From Alteripontixanthobacter muriae (GTDB taxonomy: Bacteria; Pseudomonadota; Alphaproteobacteria; Sphingomonadales; Sphingomonadaceae): 50,386 nucleotides of DNA. Position 1 is the first letter of the stretch, and every line of letters starts with the position of its first letter. The stretch covers positions 1-50,386 of the forward strand of contig NZ_JAAFZT010000031.1 of assembly GCF_013336795.1 (NCBI RefSeq), written 5' to 3'. A program made the position numbers and the translations under genes. Positions 1 through 7,199 of the stretch are shown piece by piece. The notes beneath the pieces were generated by a model. The model searched no databases. It was not told the DNA's origin and was given only the letters and a program-made list of their open reading frames with translations.

Positions 1-130
1 ACGCAGAGAAGCCTCCCGTGCAATCGTTTCCGCCAAACACGCCGAGCAAAGTAGCTGCTTGTGCGGGCGCAGTGAATGCGCTCGCGAATGCGAGCGAACC
101 TGCGGCTAAAATGAATTTATGGTGTGACAT
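1..130 (-). CDS. N-terminus of a secreted protein (runs off the window)
   Basis: Only the first 43 residues are inside the window. The reading frame starts with ATG at 130-128 and is preceded by a strong Shine-Dalgarno AAGGAG with a gap of 7 nt. The translation opens with MSHHKF, then an Ala-rich hydrophobic segment ending in APAQA, a typical Sec signal peptidase site, followed by TLLGVFGGNDCTGGFSA. That start of the mature protein resembles surface proteins of the PEP-CTERM type, but the C-terminus that would settle this is outside the window. The product is inferred to be exported; its function is unknown. Confidence 0.7.
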   Translation of the reverse strand, partial: MSHHKFILAAGSLAFASAFTAPAQAATLLGVFGGNDCTGGFSA

Positions 131-582
131 CGACTCGCTCCTTAAAAAGAAAGGGAGAGCATGGAATGCCGCCATCCTTAATTGGACTTCGGCAAGGCTC
201 TCGGCATCAACGGTGCGACTCGTTACAAACTTGTTAGCAGAAAATTCACTATCATTAGACTCTAATTTCTTCATAGTGCGGCGAAATGAGACAGATCATG
301 CTTTTCGAACGTGCTTCGAGGGTCGGCTCAAGCCGGAGCATCAGCAATTTTGCTGAATGCCCGCTTTCGCGAGCTCGCTGAAAATCTGCCTACATGCTCC
401 GAAGCGATGGCAATACGGCGGCGAATATCCAGGAGTCGGTGCTTAGTGTTGAAAAACTCTGGTGCGGCCGCGTAATCCCCAACGTTCAGCAAGGATCACC
501 CAAAAAATTACATCGCGTGAACCATTGGTGTGCGCGGCAGCCCGTCATCGTTCGGTTGTCACCGCACGAGCGGCCCTGTGAC
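131..582. other. intergenic stretch without a recognisable gene
   Basis: This 452-nt stretch lies between the exported protein gene and the winged-helix gene. The open frames on the plus strand here have no credible ribosome binding site, no domain signature and a composition that looks like chance. It should hold the promoter of the minus-strand secreted-protein gene, but no clear -35/-10 pair could be assigned. Confidence 0.4.
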
Positions 583-909
583 TTAGAGGTGCTTGGGCGC
601 CCAGCGATAGCCGAAACCTCGAACACTTTCGAACGGAGCTTCAGGCAGGCGCCGCCGCAGTTTGCAAAGCGTCACTGAGACTACGTTCATTGGATCTTCG
701 CCTTCATAGCCTGTCCGCTCAGCAAGTACTGCTGCGCTGATGATCGTTCCGCGGGCAGCGGCCAGGGAGTGCAACATGCTAGCTTCAGCGCGAGTGACTC
801 TGAGGGCTTGCCCCTTGTAATCAACACTGTGAAGATCGAGGCGCCAGGCACCACGCTCGATGGGCATATCGGCGGCGAGGTTGCCGCCGCACCGGTTACA
901 AAAGTTCAT
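583..909 (-). CDS. small winged-helix (OmpR/PhoB C-terminal type) DNA-binding protein
   Basis: This 108-residue protein has an N-terminal CNRCGG zinc-knuckle half (Cys4 and Cys7) and then a complete winged-helix domain of the response-regulator effector type. The domain starts around residue 25 and contains LRVTRAEASMLHSL, the recognition-helix region VVSVTLCKLRRRL and the diagnostic closing RGFGYRW. There is no receiver domain, so it is an orphan DNA-binding domain. Such proteins are common in alphaproteobacterial prophages and islands, which fits its place beside a decayed integrative element. It probably acts as a local transcription regulator; the target is unknown. Confidence 0.7.
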   Translation of the reverse strand: MNFCNRCGGNLAADMPIERGAWRLDLHSVDYKGQALRVTRAEASMLHSLAAARGTIISAAVLAERTGYEGEDPMNVVSVTLCKLRRRLPEAPFESVRGFGYRWAPKHL

Positions 910-1138
910 TGATTAAAAAGCGATCCGTGCAAAGGGAAACTTTCCCATTGGCCCCCCTGGCGTCGCCACACTTTCCATCCCAGTTCCCGTTTGTCGACAC
1001 GGGCGGCGGTCTATCTGCCGCAGGAGCTACACAGGTCATCTATTAACCTATGATAAGGCGGAACGCCGCCAGCACATCGATCCTCGGCAGGCGCTTCCGA
1101 CGCAGCATCTGCTACTGAGTAGTGAGCGGAATGGCAGC

Positions 1139-1327
1139 TTATGTCTCAATCATTTTCGCGACGACTCGGGCTAACTCCCTGAGGTAGCGAGCCGCTGCCT
1201 CTGCCTCAGCAGATCGCCCGCCGTGCTTCCAAGCGTTGCGGTTTCCTTTACAAGCACCGGGATTGGTCCCGCCGTGCAATCGGCATCGCCGCTTGAAGGG
1301 AATGAGCAATGGGAAAACTAACGGCAA
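1139..1327 (-). pseudogene. HGG-motif small protein, N-terminally truncated
   Basis: From about 1290 down to 1139 the minus strand encodes RRCRLHGGTNPGACKGNRN followed by AWKHGGRSAEAEA and an amphipathic tail ending KMIET. This is the signature of small HGG/KGNRNAxKHG proteins that often sit beside integrases and phage genes. The usual N-terminal CGAxTRxGxxC portion is missing. The frame instead runs backwards through the first codons of the integrase (1309-1327), so the integrase side appears to have cut the gene. Function in the family is not established. Calling it a remnant rather than a short gene is an inference. Confidence 0.55.
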
Positions 1328-2434
1328 TGGGGGTCAAGAATCTTGCTGAACCCGGTCGTTATTCTGACGGTGAGGGACTGATCCTTAAACTCGCCGGGAA
1401 AGGCAAAGGCAGCTGGATTGTCAGGGTCCAGGCCAATGGAAGGCGTCGGGACATCGGATTGGGCATCCTCGCCGACCTGCCTCTGGCAGACGCTCGCGAA
1501 GCCGCGAGAGCTCTCCGCAAGGAAATGAAAGCAGGTGTCGACGTTTTAGCTGAGCGTGAAAAGGAAACGCTGGTCATCCCCACGTTCCGCGACGCCGCCA
1601 AGCTCGTCCATGAAGAACATAAGGCCGCGTGGAAGAACGGCAAACATCAGGCGCAATGGATTAACACGCTCGAAACCTATGCCTTTCCGACGTTGGGCGA
1701 AAAACTCGTTTCGGAGATTGAGGGTCCGGCAATCCGCGATGCGCTTTCTCCAATCTGGCTGACGAAGCCCGAGACTGCGAGGCGAGTGCGGCAACGTATC
1801 GGTTCGGTGCTGGATTGGGCTTGCGCGGAAGGCTTTCGCGAAACCGAGACACCGATGCGCTCGGTAATCCGCGGTTTACCGCGCCCACCCAAGAAGCAAG
1901 GCCACTGCGCCGCGATGCCCTACCCCGACCTACCTGCGTTCGTCGTATGGCTGCGCGGGCGTTCGTCGGTGAGCCGACTGACCCTGGAATTCCTGATCCT
2001 GAACGCCTCGCGCTCCGGCGAAGTGCGCGGCGCGTGCTGGGGTGAAATAGACCTCGAGAAGAAACTTTGGACGATCCCTGCCGAGCGCATGAAGGCGGGG
2101 ACTGCCCATGTTGTTCCTCTGTCGGAAGCAGCTTTAGACGTGCTCAAGCGAGCGAAAGCGTTCCGTTCCCCCGTCAGCGAACTTGTCTTTCCAGGCCAGA
2201 ACCCGCGCCGCCAATTGTCGGATATGACCTTGCTCAAAATGCTGCGCGATAAGGGAGCCGAGGAAGACCGCAGCCGAGCTTGCCGAGGCGGCGCTGTCGC
2301 ATGTTGTCAGCGACAAGACGGTCGCCGCCTATCAGCGCGGGACCATGTTAGAAAAGCGGCGGGAGATGATGACAGCCTAGGCGAACTATTGCGAAGGAGT
2401 GAGCGGCGGTAACGTCGTTCGGCTGGCGCAATGA
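1309..2434 (+). pseudogene. P4-type tyrosine integrase, inactivated
   Basis: The first ~320 codons encode a phage P4-like integrase: an arm-binding DUF4102 domain (LSDGEGL-like start, SWIVRVQANGRRRDIGLG), a core-binding domain, and a catalytic domain with the first Arg box (NASRSGEVRG). After MLRDKGAEE the frame is lost. The C-terminal box resumes in another frame from 2267 (AELAEAALSHVVSDK, VAAYQRG), and the HGFRxxFRDW segment with the HxxR box is absent. A further amber TAG at 2378-2380 stands where the family has Trp (MMTA-W-ANYC). Three separate lesions (deletion, frameshift, nonsense) make this a dead integrase. Its ancestral stop overlaps the next ORF as ATGA at 2431-2434. Confidence 0.85.
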
Positions 2435-2721
2435 AAAAGACTGTCTCAAAAGAAGCGTAGGAATTTTACCAGCGGATCAAGCACTTCAACGACCCATCTC
2501 TCTTCGACAATCCAGAAGTTGATCAATTTGAGATTGCTGAGGCGATTTGGGATGTATTGGTCCGGACGGAGCTACCTCCCGAGTCTCAGGCCTTCTTGGG
2601 GGGCCTGTATAAATCTTTTTACGGGCGAAGCCCATTCCATCACTTTAAAGTTCACAAACCGTCAAAAGGCTCGAAAATCCAGTTTGCTGACACGATCAAA
2701 CATGCGCACCAAACAAGGTAA
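2431..2721 (+). pseudogene. cargo ORF with in-frame amber codon (unknown protein)
   Basis: An ATG overlapping the ancestral integrase stop starts MKKTVSKEA, is halted by TAG at 2458-2460, and then continues in the same frame for 86 codons to TAA at 2719. The later part reads like real protein: EFYQRIKHFNDPSLFDNPEV, then FEIAEAIWDVL, and further on FLGGLYKSFYGRSPFHHF. The family is not recognised. Base composition is clearly more AT-rich than the flanking chromosome, pointing to horizontal origin. The ATGA overlap suggests it was once co-transcribed with the integrase. Confidence 0.5.
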
Positions 2722-2966
2722 ATGGCCGATGAAATAGACATGGCCGTAGTCGACGTCAAAAGCTTGAATCCAAAATTGCTTGGGCGGAGAAAGTATATGG
2801 TCTTTCGCGTAGACAGGTTTTCAGAAGACTCAAAACATTTCGAAAGCAACAAATAGAATGGCGCGATATGCTCACAGGGGAGTACAATGCTGCTGCTCGC
2901 ACTTATCTTCCTGATGGCTTTGATTTGACTGAAGATGGGCGGCTTTTTCGGCTAAGAGACCGCTGA
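2722..2966 (+). pseudogene. cargo ORF with internal frameshift (unknown protein)
   Basis: Directly after the TAA of the previous ORF an ATG opens MADEIDMAVVDVKSL. Around 2755-2775 the plausible reading moves to another frame: KIAWAEKVYGLSRRQVFRRL, later EWRDMLTGEYNAAARTYLP and GFDLTEDGRLFRLRDR, stop at 2964-2966. The joined product would be about 80 residues with a basic helix-rich middle (LSRRQVFRRLKTFRKQQ) that could contact nucleic acid; this is speculative. Its back-to-back position with the previous ORF suggests a two-gene cargo unit that has decayed. Confidence 0.45.
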
Positions 2967-3086
2967 GTGACACCAAGGCGCCAGCGTGTGTCACTTGTTT
3001 TGCGTTGAGCGAAGCCCCTGATTCTATATCCTTAGCGGCACCCCGGCATTCGCGGGGGTCGGCCCGGCGGCTCCGGGACTAGGAAC

Positions 3087-3263
3087 ATGGAAGTGGACAC
3101 TCCCGAACTAATGAAGGTGGCAGATTTCTGCGACCGATATTCAATCGGCAGAACATCGTTTTACCGCGAAGTAAATGCCGGTCGAATAAGGCTCCGCAAA
3201 TTTGGCATCGCCACTCGGATTGCCCGCGCCGACGCCGAAGCATGGGCGGCGTCGCTACCGTAG
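3087..3263 (+). CDS. AlpA/excisionase-like helix-turn-helix protein
   Basis: A 58-residue ORF preceded by an AGGA-type ribosome site. The sequence MKVADFCDRYSIGRTSFYRE followed by VNAGRIRLRKFGIATRI matches the layout of AlpA/MerR-like excisionase-type HTH proteins: a helix-turn-helix that selects a site, then a beta-hairpin reading 'G-RI-LRK-G--TRI', then an AD-EAWAASLP tail. In P4-type elements such proteins control integrase expression or direct excision. Unlike its neighbours it shows no stop or frameshift. Confidence 0.75.
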   Translation: MEVDTPELMKVADFCDRYSIGRTSFYREVNAGRIRLRKFGIATRIARADAEAWAASLP

Positions 3264-3279
3264 CCATAGGAAAGGCAGC

Positions 3280-3678
3280 GTGAGCGGGCCAACGAAACAG
3301 GGGGCGGTCGCGGCAACGACCACCCCCCTGTGCAATTCCTTTGGAGCAACTGCGAAACCTGCTTACCGGAGAAGCGGTGCCGCTGGCAACGCCAATGTAA
3401 GTGAGCGTGAGCAGGTATCCTGCGCCACAGTCTTCCGCACCGCCACAGACCGTACTTGGCGCTACCGAGGCAAACGGGCGCGGGTGCTGGCGGTGTTCGC
3501 TAACACTTCGGCCGGAATTACCCAATGAAATACCCTGCCGTGGCATACGAGGCTTGGCGCTTCCATTCACATACTGCGGCAGGACGGGCTGGTGATCGAC
3601 ACCCAGCGTGAGGGCGATTGCCGCCATGCCCGCTACCGGCAGCCTGATAACACAGCCGGAAAACAGGAGGGCAGCAGC
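3280..3678 (+). pseudogene. winged-helix protein of mobile elements, Trp to TGA nonsense
   Basis: A GTG at 3280, with AGGAAAGG 6 nt upstream, opens an ORF running to TGA at 3526-3528. Read through that stop, the same frame gives GKRARVLAVFANTSAGITQ, then the stop, then NTLPWHTRLGASIHILRQDG and LVIDTQREGDCRHARYR. This is a compact winged-helix fold (helix GITQ-W-xxLPWHTRLGAS, wing EGxxRHARYR) known to me from alphaproteobacterial mobile elements, where the stop position is usually Trp. TGG to TGA is one transition. The frame stays open into the PC4-like ORF at 3679, so the two may once have been fused. Regulatory role inferred only. Confidence 0.55.
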
Positions 3679-3918
3679 ATGAGCAGCGGCAACATCCTGT
3701 TCGAGCAGACCTACAAGGGCGATAACTGGCGGCTGAAAATCTCCACCTGTCAGGGATGGCAGCGCGGGAACTGGCGCAAGTGGCATCGCGCTAAGGATGA
3801 GTGGCGTCCATCGCGTGAAGGCTGCACGATTCCGCTGGAGCGGCTTCCCGACCAAGCCCGCGACCTTGCAGCCTATGTTGCCACTATCGCACCCAGCGGG
3901 CCGGAAATCGGCTACTAG
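3679..3918 (+). CDS. small PC4/p15-like protein (putative ssDNA-binding)
   Basis: A 79-residue ORF whose ATG at 3679 has a good ribosome site (AGGAGG, 8 nt upstream). An aromatic/basic strand region (FEQTYKGDNWRLKISTCQGW, WRKWHRAKDEWRPS) leads into EGCTIPLERLPDQARDLAAY. This resembles bacterial PC4/p15 coactivator-like domains, whose typical ending is 'KPSKKGISIPLExxxxLxxAL'. Those domains bind single-stranded DNA. The match is by pattern only and the protein could be an unrelated element-encoded factor. It lies in the same frame as the broken winged-helix gene upstream and before the HUH Rep-like gene. Confidence 0.5.
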   Translation: MSSGNILFEQTYKGDNWRLKISTCQGWQRGNWRKWHRAKDEWRPSREGCTIPLERLPDQARDLAAYVATIAPSGPEIGY

Positions 3919-4195
3919 GGCAATCTGCGGGGCACATCGGTCAGTCATTCGGTGCGCCCTGTATTCCTGCAAACTTGAAACTTCACCGCGATGGCCGGAA
4001 AGTCACCCCTGGCCACGGCGCTGCCGATAAAGAAACGGCAGAAAACGGCGAAAGCCGTGAAACTGGCATGGCGCTTGCGGTATTCGATATACTCCTAGTT
4101 GCCATGCCGCTCCCGCAATAGCCTGCCCGCCTAAGACATGGGGCGGTGCCCGCAACCGTGCTGACAGGACAAGCGACAATCTGAGCGACCAGCAA

Positions 4196-4747
4196 GTGTC
4201 CGACTTAATCGCGGCGGGGCGATGTGCGTTCGATACTGGCAGAACATTCCAGCGGCACTGGACGGTGCATTACGGCTTTGCAGGCATTCAGCCGCAGGAC
4301 GGCGCGCGGTTCGTGTCTCGCTTGCTGGACATGGTGGCGAAGCAGGCACGGCGTGAGGGCGGGCACATGACTGCGCTGTGGGTGCGCGAGTGCGCCAGCG
4401 GCAAGGGCGAGCATGTCCACATTCTGCTGCACCTGCCGGTCGGCATGACACTGAAGAACCGGACGCGGCGCTGGATCAAGGCGGCTGGCGGCACCTGGAG
4501 TGCAGGTGCCAGTAAGGGCACGATTATCGGCCGGCGGCTCTCTAAACTAGAGGGAAGTAGAGGCCACAGACAGCAGGCGAACGCGGCCAACGTGCTGCGC
4601 TACGTGCTGAAGGCGGCGAGTGTTAAAACGGGCGTTACGTTAAACCTGACGCGGGCAGGACATGGTGGACCAATCACCGGAAAGAGGTGCGGCTGGACGC
4701 AGAACTTGCAGCAAGCTGGCAGCCGAGCGCAAAAGCAAGTCTACTGA
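4196..4747 (+). CDS. HUH-motif Rep-like endonuclease of an integrative element
   Basis: GTG start, 183 residues. The N-terminal strand RHWTVHYGFAGIQPQDGARF precedes a helix, then LWVRECASGKGEHVHILLHL. The HVH at residues 73-75, flanked by hydrophobics, is an HUH metal-binding motif. The candidate nucleophile is Tyr136 in VLRYVLKAA, in a Y-x-x-K arrangement. The order of motifs fits single-tyrosine HUH endonucleases that nick DNA to start rolling-circle replication or transfer. The C-terminal GGPITGKRCGWTQNL resembles ends of similar element-encoded proteins. It appears intact among broken neighbours. The substrate and origin site were not found, so replication or mobilisation is an inference. 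Confidence 0.6.
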   Translation: MSDLIAAGRCAFDTGRTFQRHWTVHYGFAGIQPQDGARFVSRLLDMVAKQARREGGHMTALWVRECASGKGEHVHILLHLPVGMTLKNRTRRWIKAAGGTWSAGASKGTIIGRRLSKLEGSRGHRQQANAANVLRYVLKAASVKTGVTLNLTRAGHGGPITGKRCGWTQNLQQAGSRAQKQVY

Positions 4748-4884
4748 TAATCGAGGAAAACTTGGCAGGCGGACAAACAGCCACGCCGTTGCACCAGCCG
4801 CGAATTTCTTTCCGCGATTACATTCAAGAACAACTCAATTTCAGGAAAGCCCCCGAACAGTGGCTTGTTGATCTAGATTGCTAA
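4687..4884 (+). CDS. short ORF overlapping the Rep-like gene (hypothetical)
   Basis: A GTG-initiated frame of 65 residues starts inside the last 60 nt of the Rep-like gene and extends past it. The part beyond the overlap (ISFRDYIQEQLNF, then RKAPEQWLVDLDC) has a protein-like composition, but no domain is recognised and the start is poorly supported. It could be a small accessory protein, the end of a broken gene, or chance. Confidence 0.3.
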   Translation: MRLDAELAASWQPSAKASLLIIEENLAGGQTATPLHQPRISFRDYIQEQLNFRKAPEQWLVDLDC

Positions 4885-4936
4885 ATGCTTCTTTCGGTCC
4901 GTCGCGGCGGTAAGCTTCGCAAGCGGCGGCGTTGTA

Positions 4937-5314
4937 TCAGCGCGGGGTAGGTGAACTACCACGCCGGTTACGCTCTTCTGCCCTCTCGAACGGAGAAGTG
5001 GCATTTGCGGTCGGATCATAATTTTGATCTATGCGATTCCGGATACGGTTCTGGATTCGATTTTGTATCCGTGAGTTTATCCGGCCTAAGGGCTCAAGGT
5101 TCGGAGCCGCATCCTCCCTAGTCTGGCGAGTCCCTACTTCTCCAATCCCGGTGTCCACCGTTTGCCCAAGCTCACGTAGACCTTCGCCCTGTGAACTTTG
5201 GGTCTGGCTAGCATCCGTCTCCTGAGGTGCTGTCTGTGCAGCCGCTGGCAGGCTAAAGCCGGTGACAGCGAGGCCTACGGCAGCAATCGTTTTGTTCTGA
5301 AAGCCAAGAAACAT
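4937..5314 (-). CDS. small exported protein with RIxNRI repeats
   Basis: 125 residues. The N-terminus (MFLGFQNKTIAAVGLAVTGF, cleavage after PAAA-Q) is a Sec signal peptide, so the product should be periplasmic or secreted. The mature chain is Gln/Ser/Thr-rich. Around residues 79-96 it carries a short tandem repeat, RIxNRI in register (RINSRIQNRIQNRIRNRIDQ), which would form a strongly amphipathic helix with Arg and Asn every few residues. It ends in a basic Arg/Pro tail. No family is recognised. It lies inside the decayed element on the opposite strand. Confidence 0.6.
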   Translation of the reverse strand: MFLGFQNKTIAAVGLAVTGFSLPAAAQTAPQETDASQTQSSQGEGLRELGQTVDTGIGEVGTRQTREDAAPNLEPLGRINSRIQNRIQNRIRNRIDQNYDPTANATSPFERAEERNRRGSSPTPR

Positions 5315-5545
5315 AATTATCCAGACAGCCTAGAATGAAGACTTTTACGGTTAGGGGATGTTAGCGTGCCGAATGTCAATTCAGCGATGAACCGCGTGTT
5401 CGAGAAGGACTACATCCTGCAGCCTTGCGAGGACATGAAGAGCGAGTAGCAAACTTTTCTCGTTCCTAGCCGTTCCAAATGTGCAAATCTCCTAGTAATT
5501 AGGATAATTTCTAGCGGTTGAGAACACCGTCCGATTCGTCCATGT

Positions 5546-6161
5546 ATGGCCGGCTACGGTTCAGGACGGCATGGAGGCAGGCTCACGGCGGACGCATCTT
5601 TGCGTATCGATCCGGGATGGGTGATGCGCACCAAGCGGGCGCATGAAGGCTCCACCACTAGTGGCTCGCTCCATTGGAGTTGCGGTGATAGGCCAAGCGA
5701 TTCGATTAGGTACACCGCGCACATAAGCGAACCGGGGAGCGAATGGCTGGAGTTGCGCTTCACCCGAGGTAGCGGTGAAGATGCGGAGCAGGTCCTGCAA
5801 CAGAGCCACCTATGTCACACGGTCCCGCATTACGGCGGGAAACGTTGGTGGATGATGTGCCTGTATCGCCATGTGCGCGTCGGCAAGCTTTACCTGCCGC
5901 CCGGCGGAGACCGCTTCGCTTCGCGGGTGGGATGTCGGCTTGGCTACCAATCGCAGCGATGCAGCGCGCGAAAGGCCATTCGAGCGGCTGTTCCGTTTGC
6001 AACGCAAGCTTGGCGGGGAAGAGGGGTGGAAGCGATACCCGCACCGACCGAAGGGACTGTGGCACCGAACCTATGAGCGGCACATGGTGCGGTATATAAA
6101 GCTGGATGAAGAATGCTCGTTAGAAATGCTAATGCTCGCAGACCGGCTGAGACGCTTGTAG
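5546..6161 (+). pseudogene. GSGR-type conserved hypothetical protein, frameshifted
   Basis: The ATG-initiated frame starts MAGYGSGRHGGRLTADASLR and continues with SGSLHWSCG, HYGGKRWWMMC and VGKLYLPPGGDRFASRVGCR. This is a conserved hypothetical family often found in proteobacterial islands: a GSGR start, a GG-RWWF-C centre and a KLYLPPGG-FASR motif. After LGYQSQR (near 5955-5965) the family sequence continues in another frame as SDAARERPFERLFRLQRKLG and further to RHMVRYIKLDEECSLEMLML, stop at 6159-6161. One indel therefore breaks the gene. Function in the family is unknown. Confidence 0.65.
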
Positions 6162-6242
6162 CTGTGTGGCGGCGGGGGTGGCCAAAAACCAGCGCAAATT
6201 TCACTGGACGGCGCCGTAGCGTGGGGAGATGTGTGGGGGAAT

Positions 6243-6274
6243 TTGACAATCGTAAAATAATATATCGTTATAAT
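6243..6274 (+). promoter_or_regulatory. promoter-like AT-rich patch
   Basis: TTGACA at 6243-6248 and TATAAT at 6269-6274 lie in a sharply AT-rich patch, but the 20-nt spacer is longer than the preferred 17. No gene starts directly downstream on the plus strand, so this is either a relic promoter of the element or coincidence. Confidence 0.2.
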
Positions 6275-6431
6275 AATACGACGCTACTTAGTAACAAGGA
6301 CGCCGTCTCCGCCAGCGGCCATTCCGGCAAGTCGTTTCAGTCCGGGATGATCACCGTTAATCCTTAAAGCGACCGATCTTTGGCTCTGGTGTCCCGAAAT
6401 TTTCTGAAATCAGCGAACCCGCGTGCGGAGC

Positions 6432-7109
6432 CTACACGGCGGCGCGCTGACGCTCTGCCTTGCTCATCACCAGCGCGACCGCATCGCAAAGCACCGATGC
6501 ACCGCCGTCGATCTTCTGATCGGCAGCCAGCACCTGCCCGTCCGAAAGCTTCGCACCGGAAATGTGAGGCGCTACGATCTCGGTCAGTCCGCCTGCAGCC
6601 TTTCTTCTTTCCTGCCGATCCTTCACCAGATCGGCATCGCCACCTTCGGCAATGTAGATCACCAGCTTGCGCCCCTTGAAGCTGTCGGGTCCGTACTTGA
6701 AAATGGACAAGGCATCCGAGGTCGGCAGGCCGGTCACCGGCTCCCGGACAGCCTCGATCTTCGGCGGCAGTTTAATAAGCACGAGACCGCCGGCTACTTC
6801 CTGTGCAAGCCCGCTGTCGATGTTCAGCAGGTGACCGGCCATTCGCGTGCGGATGTCCGCCCGCTCCATTTTCGACAGTTCGAAGGTAGCGCGCGTGCAC
6901 AATGCGCTCCGGATTTTGTTTGTGATCGAAGTGAGATATCTTCTCGCGGGCGATCTGGTCCTCGAGCAAGCCGGGGCCACGCGCACCTGCCTTGAGCCAG
7001 TTCTGGTTATCGGCGACCGCCGTCCCCCGGGGCAGTGGTCATCGTGTCATCCGCGCCTTTTGCCTTCTGAGTGATTGGCGCCGTCCTCGGACAGATCGAT
7101 AACTTTCAT
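6432..7109 (-). pseudogene. katE: catalase HPII (KatE) remnant with large internal deletion
   Basis: Reading right to left, an early catalase segment is seen: [20 protein letters not shown], then [15 protein letters not shown] and ERIVHAR, the classic start of the catalase core. Near 6890 this jumps out of frame to the C-terminal part of large catalases: [36 protein letters not shown], later DGxVLAADQKIDGGASVL, from the HPII C-terminal domain. Several hundred residues holding the rest of the haem pocket and barrel are gone, and a further frame change and stop lie near the start. It cannot encode an active hydroperoxidase. The 5' limit (ATG at 7109) is uncertain. Confidence 0.75.
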
Positions 7110-7199
7110 GCAAGTTCTCCTGATATGTCGTCACACGACGGAGCTTGCACCCGTTGGTTGCATGACCGGCAACGGAGACGATGCCGTAAAGTGCCCGGG

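Noticed and set aside
18-678. Two plus-strand frames near the left end
   Set aside because: They overlap the secreted and winged-helix genes on the other strand and lack ribosome sites and protein-like composition.
1309-3528. Stop-codon reassignment or programmed readthrough to explain TAG/TGA in good frames
   Set aside because: The same genes also carry deletions and frameshifts, and the many intact genes use all three stops normally. Ordinary decay is simpler.
3991-4098. 35-codon basic ORF (MAGKSPLATALPIKKRQ...)
   Set aside because: No ribosome site, no homology signal and very short; left as chance.
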